A stretch of 64,000 nucleotides of DNA, taken from Ensifer sp. USDA 6670. Its GTDB lineage: Bacteria; Pseudomonadota; Alphaproteobacteria; Rhizobiales; Rhizobiaceae. Of the stretch, positions 18,304-30,657 are shown in pieces. The position numbers and the translations under genes were made by a program. Every line of letters begins with the position of its first letter. Position 1 is the stretch's first letter. The notes beneath the pieces are model-generated. The model was given only the letters and a program-made list of their open reading frames with translations, searched no databases and was not told where the DNA came from. The stretch lies in the NCBI GenBank assembly GCA_000421085.1, contig ATWE01000010.1:124001-188000 (forward strand), read 5' to 3'.

Positions 18304-20510
18304 CGGTTCCGCCCGGCAAGGATACAGCCCCCGCCCCGTCAGGCATGCTGCCAGCGCCGGAAATTGCGGCAATACTTTCCGGTACCCACAGCAACCCCTT
18401 CGCCGTCCTTGGAGTGCATGCCGCGGGCAAGACCTATGTCGCCCGGTGCTTCGTGCCGGGTGCGGAAACGGTGGTTGCCGAAACGCTCAGCGGCAAGGAA
18501 CTCGGCACGCTCGAGCGGCGCGATGAGGCCGGCTTCTTCGAGGGTCCGGTTGCGCTGCGAAAGGAGCAGCCCGTCCGCTACCGCGCCCGCAACGACGGCG
18601 GCGAGTGGACCGTCATCGATCCCTACAGCTTCGGCCCCGTGCTCGGGCCGATGGACGACTACTATATCCGCGAGGGTTCGCATCTTCGCCTCTTCGACAA
18701 GATGGGCGCGCATCCGATCCGGCATGACGGCGCCGAGGGCTTTCACTTCGCCGTCTGGGCGCCGAACGCCCGCCGTGTGTCCGTGGTCGGGAGTTTCAAC
18801 GACTGGGACGGACGCCGGCACGTCATGCGCCTGCGCGTCGACACGGGCATCTGGGAGATCTTCATTCCGGGCGTGCCCGTGGGTACGCCCTATAAATACG
18901 AAATCGTCGACAGCAATGGCACGCTGCTGCCGTTGAAGGCCGACCCCTTTGCCCGGCGCTCGGAACTCAGGCCCGACACGGCTTCGATGACCGCGGCCGA
19001 GATCGCCCAGGACTGGGAGGACGAGGCGCATCGGCGTCACTGGGCCGAGATCGATCCGCGCCGCCAGCCGATCTCGATCTACGAGGTCCATGCGGCCTCA
19101 TGGCAGCGCCGCGACAATGGCGATATGCTCACCTGGGACGAACTGGCGGAAAGGCTGATCCCCTATTGCGTCGATATGGGCTTCACGCACATCGAGTTCC
19201 TGCCCATTTCGGAATATCCCTATGATCCGTCCTGGGGCTATCAGACCACGGGTCTCTATGCGCCGACCGCACGCTTCGGCGAGCCGGAGGGCTTTGCCCG
19301 TTTCGTCAACGGCTGCCATAAGGTGGGCATCGGCGTCATCCTCGACTGGGTGCCGGCGCATTTTCCGACCGACGAACACGGTCTTCGCTGGTTCGACGGC
19401 ACCGCGCTTTACGAGCATGCGGATCCGCGTCAGGGATTCCATCCCGACTGGAACACCGCGATCTACAATTTCGGCCGTCAGGAGGTCGTCGCCTTTCTGG
19501 TCAACAACGCTCTCTACTGGGCGGAAAAATTCCATGTCGACGGCCTGCGCGTCGATGCTGTCGCCTCGATGCTCTATCTCGACTATTCGCGCAAGCATGG
19601 CGAATGGGTGCCGAACGAATATGGCGGCAACGAAAATCTCGAAGCCGTGCGTTTCCTGCAGACGATGAACACCCGCATCTACGGCATCCACCAGGGCGTG
19701 CTGACCATCGCCGAGGAATCGACGTCCTGGCCGAAGGTCTCGCACCCGGTGCATGCCGGCGGGCTCGGCTTCGGCTTCAAGTGGAACATGGGCTTCATGC
19801 ACGATACGCTGCAATATCTCTCGCGCGAGCCCGTGCACCGTAAGTTCCACCACAACGACATGACCTTCGGGCTGCTCTACGCCTTCAGCGAGAATTTCGT
19901 GCTGCCCCTTTCCCATGACGAGGTCGTCCACGGCAAGGGGTCGCTGATCGCCAAGATGGCCGGCGACGACTGGCAGAAATTCGCCAATCTCCGGGCCTAT
20001 TACGGCTTCATGTGGGGTTATCCCGGCAAGAAGCTCCTTTTCATGGGACAGGAATTCGCGCAATGGCGCGAGTGGTCGGAGGACCGCGGTCTCGACTGGA
20101 ATCTGCTCGAATACAATCTGCATGAAGGGATGCGCCGTCTGGTGCGCGACCTGAACGGCACCTATCGCTCGAAGCCGGCGCTGCATGCGCGCGACTGCGA
20201 GGGCGACGGTTTCGAATGGCTGATTGCCGACGACCGTGAAAATTCCGTCTTCGCCTGGCTCAGGAAAGCGCCCGGAGAGAAGCTGGTCGCCGTCGTCACC
20301 AACTTCACTCCGGTTTACCGGGAGCATTACGACATACCGCTTCCGGTGGCAGGGCGCTGGAAGGAAGTCCTCAACACCGACGCGGAAATCTATGGAGGAA
20401 GCGGCAAGGGCAACGGCGGCGCCGTCCATGCAGAGAAGAGAGCGAACGGAGAGACAATCGCCACCATCACGCTGCCGCCTCTGGCGACGCTGATGCTGGA
20501 GCAGGATTAG
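18300..20510 (+). CDS. glgB: 1,4-alpha-glucan branching enzyme
   Basis: A 736-residue GH13 enzyme that introduces alpha-1,6 branches in glycogen. N-terminal carbohydrate-binding modules (about 20-230, with FAVWAPNARRVSVVGSFNDWDGRRHVM) precede the catalytic barrel. The catalytic nucleophile is D419 (GLRVDAVASMLYLDYSR) and the acid/base E472 (IAEESTSWP), with DWVPAHFP and LPLSHDEVVHGKGS as conserved regions. Its start overlaps the glgP stop by 4 bases. It ends in TAG followed by AGCG, the repeat-like pattern also seen after other genes here. A 113-bp gap precedes glgC. Confidence 0.96.
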
Positions 20511-20623
20511 AGCGTCCCGCCCGACGGGGACTGGCTCGACGGGCGGAACAGGAGGAAATCGTTTGGGCTCGCGGCGTCGAAGAGGCGCCAAGCAGTCCCC
20601 CGAAATGATTTTGGGGAGGATAA

Positions 20624-21886
20624 ATGGTGGAAAAACGTACGCAACCCCTGGCCCGTGATGCCATGGCCTATGTTCTCGCCGGCGGCCGCGGCAGCCGGCT
20701 CAAGGAACTCACCGACCGGCGTGCGAAACCTGCCGTCTACTTCGGCGGAAAGGCGCGAATCATCGACTTCGCGCTTTCCAATGCGCTGAATTCCGGCATC
20801 CGTCGCATCGGCGTCGCCACGCAGTACAAGGCCCACTCGCTGATCCGGCACCTCCAGCGCGGCTGGAACTTCTTCCGGCCGGAGCGTAACGAGAGCTTCG
20901 ACATCCTGCCGGCGAGCCAGCGCGTCTCCGAAACGCAGTGGTACGAAGGCACCGCCGACGCGGTCTATCAGAACATCGACATAATCGAGGACCATGGCGT
21001 CGAATACATGGTGATTCTCGCCGGCGACCACGTCTACAAGATGGACTACGAATTGATGCTGCAGCAGCACGTCGATTCGGGCGCCGACGTAACCGTCGGC
21101 TGCCTGGAAGTGCCGCGCATGGAGGCGACGGGCTTCGGCGTCATGCATGTGGACAACGCGGACCGCATCATCGCCTTCGTCGAAAAGCCGGCCGATCCGC
21201 CGGGCATCCCCGGCAATCCGGACATGGCACTCGCGTCCATGGGCATTTACGTGTTCCACACGAAATTCCTGATGGACATGTTGCGTCGGGATGCCGCCGA
21301 TCCCAAATCGAGCCGCGACTTCGGCAAGGACATCATTCCCTACATCGTCGAACACGGCAAAGCGGTGGCCCACCGCTTCACCCATTCCTGCGTCCGGTCC
21401 GACTTCGAGCGCGAGGCCTATTGGCGCGACGTCGGCACCATCGACGCCTACTGGCAGGCCAATATCGATCTCACCCATATCACGCCCGAGCTCGACATCT
21501 ACGACAGCACCTGGCCGATCTGGACCTTCTCTGAAATTAAGCCGCCGGCCAAATTCGTCCATGACGACGAGGATCGCCGCGGCTCGGCCACCTCCTCGCT
21601 CGTCTCGGGCGATTGCATCATCTCGGGGGCCGCTCTCAACAGGAGCCTGCTGTTCACCGGAGTCCGGGTGAATTCATACTCCAGACTCGAAAATGCCGTA
21701 GTTCTCCCCGACGTGACGATCGGGCGGCATTCGATTCTGCGCAATGTCGTCATCGACAGCCGCGTCGTCATACCGGAGGGCCTGGTCGTCGGTGACGATC
21801 CGGAGCTCGACGCGAAACGCTTTCGCCGCACGGAGAGCGGCGTTTGCCTGATCACGCAAACGATGATCGACAAGCTGGGAATGTAG
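20624..21886 (+). CDS. glgC: Glucose-1-phosphate adenylyltransferase
   Basis: A 420-residue enzyme making ADP-glucose, the controlled step of glycogen synthesis. The nucleotidyltransferase domain starts with [44 protein letters not shown] (about 10-55). [21 protein letters not shown] binds substrate. A left-handed beta-helix domain occupies the C-terminal quarter ([32 protein letters not shown]). Family members in this group are activated by sugar phosphates such as fructose-6-phosphate and pyruvate. It starts after GGGAGGATAA, and glgA follows by 6 bp. Confidence 0.97.
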   Translation: MVEKRTQPLARDAMAYVLAGGRGSRLKELTDRRAKPAVYFGGKARIIDFALSNALNSGIRRIGVATQYKAHSLIRHLQRGWNFFRPERNESFDILPASQRVSETQWYEGTADAVYQNIDIIEDHGVEYMVILAGDHVYKMDYELMLQQHVDSGADVTVGCLEVPRMEATGFGVMHVDNADRIIAFVEKPADPPGIPGNPDMALASMGIYVFHTKFLMDMLRRDAADPKSSRDFGKDIIPYIVEHGKAVAHRFTHSCVRSDFEREAYWRDVGTIDAYWQANIDLTHITPELDIYDSTWPIWTFSEIKPPAKFVHDDEDRRGSATSSLVSGDCIISGAALNRSLLFTGVRVNSYSRLENAVVLPDVTIGRHSILRNVVIDSRVVIPEGLVVGDDPELDAKRFRRTESGVCLITQTMIDKLGM

Positions 21887-21892
21887 CGGCGT

Positions 21893-24968
<3,076 letters not shown>

Positions 24969-24983
24969 GGGTGCACGCCGCTT

Positions 24984-25152
24984 TACCCCCTCTGGCCGGC
25001 CGGCCATCTCCCCCGCAAGGGGGGAGAATACAAGCGGCTGCCTCGCGCTCGACAGATAGGTCGCTGCAGGCGGAATGCTTGGTTCAGAGCGAGGAGCGTT
25101 CGCCATCTCTTCTCCCCCTTGCGGGGGAGATGGCCGGCAGGCCAGAGGGGTA
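24984..25152. repeat. Long inverted repeat, family C, between pgm and glgX
   Basis: Arms of about 43-45 bp at 24984-25028 and 25110-25152 are almost perfect inverses (CTCTGGCCGGCCGGCCATCT on the left, AGATGGCCGGCAGGCCAGAG on the right). Each arm has an inner CTCCCCC...GGGGGAG hairpin. The loop is about 81 bases. Related CTCTCCCCGC repeats occur at 39079-39240 and 61965-62097. It may attenuate glgX or stabilise the upstream mRNA. Confidence 0.8.
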
Positions 25153-25198
25153 AGCGGACCACTGAATTCAACCGCGATATCAAGGGGGACCTGCACTC

Positions 25199-27187
25199 AT
25201 GCCGACGACCGGAATTCCACCTCTCGGCGTGACGCGCACACCCGACGGGACAAGCTTTGCGGTCTGGTCGCACAATGCCGCCCGCATCGATCTCTGCCTG
25301 TTCGACGAAGCGGGCGACACCGAAATCAGCCGCCTGCCGATGCTGCGCGACGGCGATGTCCACAGCATCGCGCTGCCCGACATAGCTGCCGGCACCCGCT
25401 ACGGCTTGCGCGCCGATGGAGTCTACTCGCCGGACCACGGGCTTTGGTTCGATCCGTCGAAACTTCTGGTCGACCCCTATGCGGCGAAACTCGACCGGCC
25501 TTTTCGTCACGACCAGCGGCTGACGGTCTTCGGCGAGGAGACTGCGGACCTCGTGCCGAAAGCCATCGTGACCGATGTGAAACCCCTGGAGTCGAAGCCG
25601 CCGCTATTTCAGGCTGGGGGACTGATCTACGAGATCGCAGTCAAACCGTTCACCATCCTTCATCCGGGCGTGCCCGAAAGGAAGCGTGGCACGGTGGCTG
25701 CTCTCGCCGAACCCGTCATCATCGATCACCTCACGAACCTCGGCGTTTCCGCGGTCGAACTCATGCCGATCGTGGCCTGGATCGATGAGCGGCACTTGCC
25801 TCCGCTCGGTCTTCACAATGGCTGGGGTTACAATCCGATCGCGCCTATGGCGCTCGATCCACGCCTGGTGCCCGGCGGCATCGAGGAACTGCGCAAGACC
25901 GTGGAGGTCCTGCACCAGGCCGGTATCGGCGTCGTCCTCGATCTCGTTTTCAACCACTCCGGGGAGAGCGATCGCTTCGGTGCCACGCTATCGATGCGCG
26001 GGCTCGACAACCTGACCTATTATCGCCACGCGACGGACCGCCCGGGCGAGCTCATCAACGACACCGGCTGCGGCAACACGATCGCCTGCGACCATCCTGT
26101 CGTCCAGCGTCTGATCCTCGATAGCCTGCGCCATTTCGTTCTTGCCGCCGGCGTCGACGGCTTCCGCTTCGACCTCGCACCGATCCTCGGCCGCGACATT
26201 GGCGGCTTCCGCCGCGATGCCGCGCTTTTCTCGGCCATCTCCGCCGACCCCGTCCTTCGCGACCGCGTGCTCATCGCCGAGCCCTGGGACACCGGCCCCG
26301 GCGGCTACCAGCTCGGCAATTTCCCTCATTCCTTCCTCGAATGGAACGACCGGGCCCGCGACGACATCCGCCGCTACTGGCGCGGCGACCGGCACGCGAT
26401 CGGCGTCCTTGCGACCGCGCTTGCCGGCTCCTCGGACAGCTTTTCCCGCTGGGGCGAGACGACCACGCGCAGCGTCAACTTCATCGCCGCCCATGACGGC
26501 TTCACGCTGATGGATCTCATTTCCTACGCCCGCAAGCACAATGAGGAGAACGGCGAAGGCAATCGGGACGGCCACGACGACAACTTTTCCTGGAACAACG
26601 GCGCCGAGGGCGCGACCGGCGATCCGGAGATCGCCGCCTTCCGGCAACGCGACGTCATGGCACTCCTCGGCACGCTCTTTACCTCGCGCGGCGCAATCAT
26701 GCTGACGGCCGGCGACGAAGGCGGGCGCAGCCAGGGCGGCAACAACAATGCCTATGCGCAGGACAATGCCGTGACCTGGCTCGATTGGAGCAAACTCGAC
26801 GGTAAGCTCGTCGAGCACACCGCCAGGCTTTCCGCCATGCGCCGGCGCTTCTCGGTCTTCGGCGAGACCGGTTTCTTCACGGGCAACGGCGACGTCGCCT
26901 GGCTGCGCCTCGACGGGGAGCCGCTGACGGTGGAGGATTGGGAGCACCCTGCAACCGACAATCTCGTCGTGATGCTCGCGACCGAAGATCGCCGTCAGAA
27001 GCGCCCGACCCGACTTGCGGTGGTCATCAACCGCAGCCACGCTCCGCACCCGTTCCGCCTGCCTTTGAGCCCCGAGGGCGAGTGGCGCGACGCACTCTCG
27101 GACCTTACCGTTCCATCCTTCGCACCGGCCCGTTCGCTCACCTTTCTCGTCGAGGTTTTCGAGAGCATTTCCAGGAAAGGCGTCTAA
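25199..27187 (+). CDS. glgX: Glycogen debranching enzyme
   Basis: A 662-residue GH13 isoamylase-type enzyme removing alpha-1,6 branches left by phosphorylase. An N-terminal CBM48 (GTSFAVWSHNAARIDLCLFD) precedes the barrel. Catalytic residues are D325 (GFRFDLAP) and E361 (LIAEPWDTGPGG), with VLDLVFNHSGES and NFIAAHDGFTLMDLISY as conserved regions. It is the last gene of the glycogen cluster, after the inverted repeat, and may be read through from pgm. A hairpin lies 40 bases after its stop. Confidence 0.95.
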   Translation: MPTTGIPPLGVTRTPDGTSFAVWSHNAARIDLCLFDEAGDTEISRLPMLRDGDVHSIALPDIAAGTRYGLRADGVYSPDHGLWFDPSKLLVDPYAAKLDRPFRHDQRLTVFGEETADLVPKAIVTDVKPLESKPPLFQAGGLIYEIAVKPFTILHPGVPERKRGTVAALAEPVIIDHLTNLGVSAVELMPIVAWIDERHLPPLGLHNGWGYNPIAPMALDPRLVPGGIEELRKTVEVLHQAGIGVVLDLVFNHSGESDRFGATLSMRGLDNLTYYRHATDRPGELINDTGCGNTIACDHPVVQRLILDSLRHFVLAAGVDGFRFDLAPILGRDIGGFRRDAALFSAISADPVLRDRVLIAEPWDTGPGGYQLGNFPHSFLEWNDRARDDIRRYWRGDRHAIGVLATALAGSSDSFSRWGETTTRSVNFIAAHDGFTLMDLISYARKHNEENGEGNRDGHDDNFSWNNGAEGATGDPEIAAFRQRDVMALLGTLFTSRGAIMLTAGDEGGRSQGGNNNAYAQDNAVTWLDWSKLDGKLVEHTARLSAMRRRFSVFGETGFFTGNGDVAWLRLDGEPLTVEDWEHPATDNLVVMLATEDRRQKRPTRLAVVINRSHAPHPFRLPLSPEGEWRDALSDLTVPSFAPARSLTFLVEVFESISRKGV

Positions 27188-27192
27188 GGCTT

Positions 27193-27275
27193 TTCTGTCC
27201 GGAAGTGCGCAGCTCCAGACAGTGGATGGTTTCGCTGTTTCGAGAAAACAGTGAAACCGTCTAAAGACTTAGGAC
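27193..27275. repeat. Family A intergenic palindromic element after glgX
   Basis: Contains TTTTCTGTCCGGAAGTGCGCAG and a hairpin with CTGTTT/AAACAG arms. The element at 37061-37163 has the same parts (CGTTCGGAAGCGCGCAGTTT, then a CTGTTTC hairpin). Confidence 0.6.
27228..27258 (+). terminator. Hairpin after glgX
   Basis: GGTTTCGCTGTTT pairs with AAAACAGTGAAACC across a short CGAG loop. It is part of the family A element and has no T-run, so it may terminate only weakly. Confidence 0.5.
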
Positions 27276-27339
27276 CACTTGCTAGACCTTGCCGAGCCGG
27301 CCTATAGATCAGCGGGGAAGCCCATTTCAGGAAAATCAT

Positions 27340-27828
27340 ATGCCGCAGGATATTTCACTTTCCGATATCAAGGATCTGATCGGCAAAGAGCTCGGCGTTT
27401 CCGACTGGATCACCGTGACGCAGCAGACGATCGACCGCTTTGCCGAGGCGACGAGTGACTTCCAGTTCATCCATACCGACCCGGTGCGCGCCGCGGCGGA
27501 GACGCCTTTCGGCGGCACCATCGCGCATGGTTTCCTCTCGCTGTCGCTGCTTTCGGCGATGAACTACAATTGCCTGCCCAAGATCCGCGAGCAGACGATG
27601 GGCATCAATTACGGCTTCGAGAAGGTGCGCTTCGTGGCGCCGGTCAAGAGCGGAGCGCGTGTGCGCGGCCGCTTCACCATGGCAGATGCACGTTTCCGTG
27701 GGGCCGGCATGCTGATGATAACCTATGACGTCACGGTCGAAATCGAGGGCGAAAGAAAACCGGCCTTGACCGCCACCTGGCAGACGATCATCCAGTTCGA
27801 CCCGAAGGACCGTCCCGCCAATGTCTGA
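27340..27828 (+). CDS. MaoC/NodN-like dehydratase
   Basis: A 162-residue hot-dog-fold protein of the (R)-enoyl-CoA hydratase group. The hydratase-2 motif is seen in DFQFIHTDPVRAAAETPFGGTIAHGFLSLSLLS, with the catalytic Asp and His in DFQFIH. This length and sequence type also match NodN, which influences Nod factor production in rhizobia, but no nod gene is nearby and a lipid-metabolism role is as likely. Start at 27340, 6 bases after AGGAAA. Its end overlaps the next gene by 8 bp. Confidence 0.85.
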   Translation: MPQDISLSDIKDLIGKELGVSDWITVTQQTIDRFAEATSDFQFIHTDPVRAAAETPFGGTIAHGFLSLSLLSAMNYNCLPKIREQTMGINYGFEKVRFVAPVKSGARVRGRFTMADARFRGAGMLMITYDVTVEIEGERKPALTATWQTIIQFDPKDRPANV

Positions 27829-28894
27829 AGCGGTGGCGGGCGAGACGCGCGTACGCAACGCCTTCCGCGGTCAGGCGAAGTCCTGCGACGAACTGGGTTC
27901 GCCTTTTACCGCCCGCCTCTGCCGTCTGGTGGCCGATCGGCTGGATGCAAGCTCGCCGGTCGGCGAGCGGATTCTCGGCTGGCGCGGCGATCCGACCTCC
28001 AAGGGCGATTCTGTCGCCCTTCGCCTTGCCGGCGCCCTGCATGCCTTGGTTCTCTCGGGCCGCAGCGAAAGCCTCGCAGCAAGTTACCCGCCGAACTCCG
28101 CGGACGACGAAACCCTCTGGCAAGCGATCGATCGGGCCATCGGGCAGGAACCCGGCTTCCTTCTCGACCGGCTCACCTCAGCGCCGCAGACGAACGAAGT
28201 GCGGCGCTCCGGGGCCCTGCTTCCCGGATTCCTTACGGTAGCGCAGCATTTCGGGAAGCCGCTTGTCGTCTCGGAGATCGGCGCGAGCGCCGGTTTGAAC
28301 CTGCACTGGGACCGCTACCGTTACGATCTGGCAGGTGAGCGCTGGGGCGATGAAGCTGCTGCCGTGGTCATTGCCCCCGAATGGTCTGGCGGACCTCCTC
28401 CCCTCCGGCCCGTCGAGATCATCGACCGCGCCGGCTGCGACCTCCATCCGCTCAATCCGGCGGATAGCGACGATCGGTTGCGGCTTCTCTCCTACATCTG
28501 GGCAGACCAGCAGGATCGGATCGATCGCACCAGGCAAGCACTGAAAATTGCCGCATCACGGAGCAATCCGGTTGAACGGGCGGATGCCATTGACTGGCTG
28601 AAAACGCGGCTGGCGCGCATATATCCGGGCGCTGCCCACGTCGTCTACCATTCGATTGCCTGGCAGTATCTGCCGGAAGCCGCCAGGAGCGAAGGAGACG
28701 CCTTGATTGCTGCCGCCGGCGCGGCGGCGACGCAAGAGGCGCCGCTTGCCCGGCTGCAAATGGAGGCGGACGGACAGACACCCGGAGCAACCCTATCGCT
28801 TCAGATATGGCCTACCGGCGAGACGCGTGCCGTCGGCCGTGCAGATTTCCACGGCCGGTGGGTCGATTGGAAAGGATGGCCGGAAAGCCGTTGA
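27821..28894 (+). CDS. DUF2332 family protein
   Basis: A 357-residue soluble protein. ARLCRLVADRL, RLAGALHALVLSGR, QTNEVRRSGALLPGFL, VVSEIGASAGLNLHWDRYRY and VVYHSIAWQYLP are typical of DUF2332, a family of unknown function. The SEIGASAGLNL stretch resembles the glycine-rich loop of a methyltransferase-like Rossmann fold, but no activity has been shown as far as I know. It overlaps the MaoC gene by 8 bp and is probably co-transcribed with it. Confidence 0.8.
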   Translation: MSEAVAGETRVRNAFRGQAKSCDELGSPFTARLCRLVADRLDASSPVGERILGWRGDPTSKGDSVALRLAGALHALVLSGRSESLAASYPPNSADDETLWQAIDRAIGQEPGFLLDRLTSAPQTNEVRRSGALLPGFLTVAQHFGKPLVVSEIGASAGLNLHWDRYRYDLAGERWGDEAAAVVIAPEWSGGPPPLRPVEIIDRAGCDLHPLNPADSDDRLRLLSYIWADQQDRIDRTRQALKIAASRSNPVERADAIDWLKTRLARIYPGAAHVVYHSIAWQYLPEAARSEGDALIAAAGAAATQEAPLARLQMEADGQTPGATLSLQIWPTGETRAVGRADFHGRWVDWKGWPESR

Positions 28895-28902
28895 TCGCTC
28901 CG

Positions 28903-30027
28903 TCAAAAGGTGATCACGTGGCGGATCACGCGGCCCTGATCGAGAAAGTCGAAGGCCTCGTTGATTTCTTCCAGCGGCCCGGTGCTTGACAGCAGCCGGT
29001 CGACCGGGAGCCTGCCGCGCTCGTAGAGAGCGATGAAGCGGGGTATGTCCCGAGCCGGCACGCAGCTTCCCATGTAACTGCCGCGCACGCTGCGCTCTTC
29101 GGCCACGAGGCTCACCGCGGGGATGGAGATCTGGCTCGAAGGATGGGCAAGGCCTGCGGAAACCGTGAGCCCGCCTCGCCGCGTGATGCGATAGGCAAGT
29201 TCGAAGGCTCTGACGGAGCCCGCCGCCTCGATCGCGTGATCGACGCCGCCGCGGGTCGCCTGGCGGATATTCTCGGCCGCATCCGGATCGGCTGCGAGGA
29301 AGGTGTCGGTCGCACCAAGCGCGCGGGCGAGCTTCAGCTTGTCCTCCGCGAGATCGATCGCGACGATACGCTCGGCGCCAGCTGAGATGGCCCCGAGAAG
29401 GGCTGCGAGTCCGACCCCGCCCAACCCGACCACGGCAACGGATTCGCCCGGCCGCACCCGGCACGTATTGACGACCGCGCCGACGCCGGTCAGCACCGCA
29501 CAACCGAACAGAGCCGCCTCCACCATCGGCAGATCTGCCTCGATCTTGACCGCCGAATGGCGGGAAACCACCGCATAGTCGGCGAATCCGGACACGCCGA
29601 GATGGTGATTGACGGGGACCTCCCCGCAGGAGAGCCGGCGCTCGCCGGAAAGCAGCGTGCCCTTGCCGTTCGCTTCGGCTCCCGGAACGCACAGCGCCGG
29701 CCTCCCTTCCGCGCAGGGCAGGCAGTGGCCGCAGCTCGGCATGAAGCTCATCACCACCCGGTCTCCCGGGGAGAGGTCGCGCACGCCGCTTCCGACCGCC
29801 TCCACCGTGCCGGCGGCCTCGTGGCCGAGCGCCATCGGCACCGGCCGCGGCCGGTCGCCGTTTATGACCGACAGGTCGGAGTGGCAAAGCCCGGCCGCGC
29901 CGATCTTGACGAGCAACTCGTCCGGTCCCGGTGGGGCGAGATCGATCGTTTCGATCGAGAGCGGTCTCGTATGGGCATAGGGTCTCTCGACCGGTGACTT
30001 CCTCAGCACCGCCGCACGCGTCTTCAA
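28903..30027 (-). CDS. Zinc-dependent alcohol dehydrogenase
   Basis: A 374-residue MDR-superfamily dehydrogenase. Catalytic zinc ligands are C48 (GLCHSDLS) and H69-E70 (LGHEAAG); structural zinc cysteines are C99, C102, C105 and C113 (CGHCLPCAEGRPALC). The Rossmann motif is VVGLGGVGLAALLG. The pattern and EAAGSVRAFELAYRITRRGG place it near class III/aryl-alcohol type dehydrogenases. The substrate cannot be fixed from sequence. It is convergent with the DUF2332 gene and lies just beyond the sox operon, with which it shares a strand. Confidence 0.88.
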   Translation of the reverse strand: MKTRAAVLRKSPVERPYAHTRPLSIETIDLAPPGPDELLVKIGAAGLCHSDLSVINGDRPRPVPMALGHEAAGTVEAVGSGVRDLSPGDRVVMSFMPSCGHCLPCAEGRPALCVPGAEANGKGTLLSGERRLSCGEVPVNHHLGVSGFADYAVVSRHSAVKIEADLPMVEAALFGCAVLTGVGAVVNTCRVRPGESVAVVGLGGVGLAALLGAISAGAERIVAIDLAEDKLKLARALGATDTFLAADPDAAENIRQATRGGVDHAIEAAGSVRAFELAYRITRRGGLTVSAGLAHPSSQISIPAVSLVAEERSVRGSYMGSCVPARDIPRFIALYERGRLPVDRLLSSTGPLEEINEAFDFLDQGRVIRHVITF

Positions 30028-30102
30028 GCTCGCTCCTCCCGTTCCCGAATCCCGGTTCGACCGGCAGAACTTAGCGCGATTGCTCCTGAGGATGGAATGC
30101 CC

Positions 30103-30657
30103 TCAGTGCCCGGCGTCTTCCGCGCCTTCGGCCAAAAGCCCGAACACAAAGGGTGAGAACGACCGCCAGCACTCGACACGGAACGTATCCTCGGCGGTTC
30201 GGAGGAGAACGATTTCCGCCTTGCCGAAGATCGTGCGCGAGCAGGCTCCGACCGGGAAAATGGAGAGCGAAAGGTCCTGCGGGCAGCCGCTGTTGATTGC
30301 CGCTTCCGCGCCCGGCCCGCTGACGACAACGGCCGTGTTCCGGTGCGAAACGTCGACGGCGGCGTGCACGGTCCCGCTCGAGGCGGCAGCCGCCATCAGG
30401 TCGGCGCCGTCCTCGTCGATCACCAGCCACTCATCGGGACCGAGCCAGAGCACATGACGCCGGCCGGTCGAGGCGGACGTCTTGGGCCGCACGGGAATGG
30501 TCACGCCGAGCGCGGCCGAGAGTGCGGGAATCGCGTCGGCCCCGGCGCGCAGCGATATGCGCGAGGCCGGCTCCGCCGGCGTCAGGATTGCCGCCGGCGA
30601 GCCGCCACGGCGGCCGGCAAACGGAGCTTTGCGGGTAGCGATTGCCTGGTCAGCCAT
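30103..30657 (-). CDS. soxG: Sarcosine oxidase gamma subunit
   Basis: A 184-residue small subunit of heterotetrameric sarcosine oxidase, structurally related to part of the GcvT fold. It shows ISLRAGADAIPALSAALGV, VLWLGPDEWLVI, VDVSHRNTAVVVSGPGAEAAINSGCPQDLS and FGKAEIVLLRTAEDTFRVECWRSF, all usual for SoxG. Start at 30657 with AAGGAGG upstream; it overlaps the soxA end by 8 bp, so it is translationally coupled. It is the last gene of soxBDAG. Confidence 0.92.
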   Translation of the reverse strand: MADQAIATRKAPFAGRRGGSPAAILTPAEPASRISLRAGADAIPALSAALGVTIPVRPKTSASTGRRHVLWLGPDEWLVIDEDGADLMAAAASSGTVHAAVDVSHRNTAVVVSGPGAEAAINSGCPQDLSLSIFPVGACSRTIFGKAEIVLLRTAEDTFRVECWRSFSPFVFGLLAEGAEDAGH

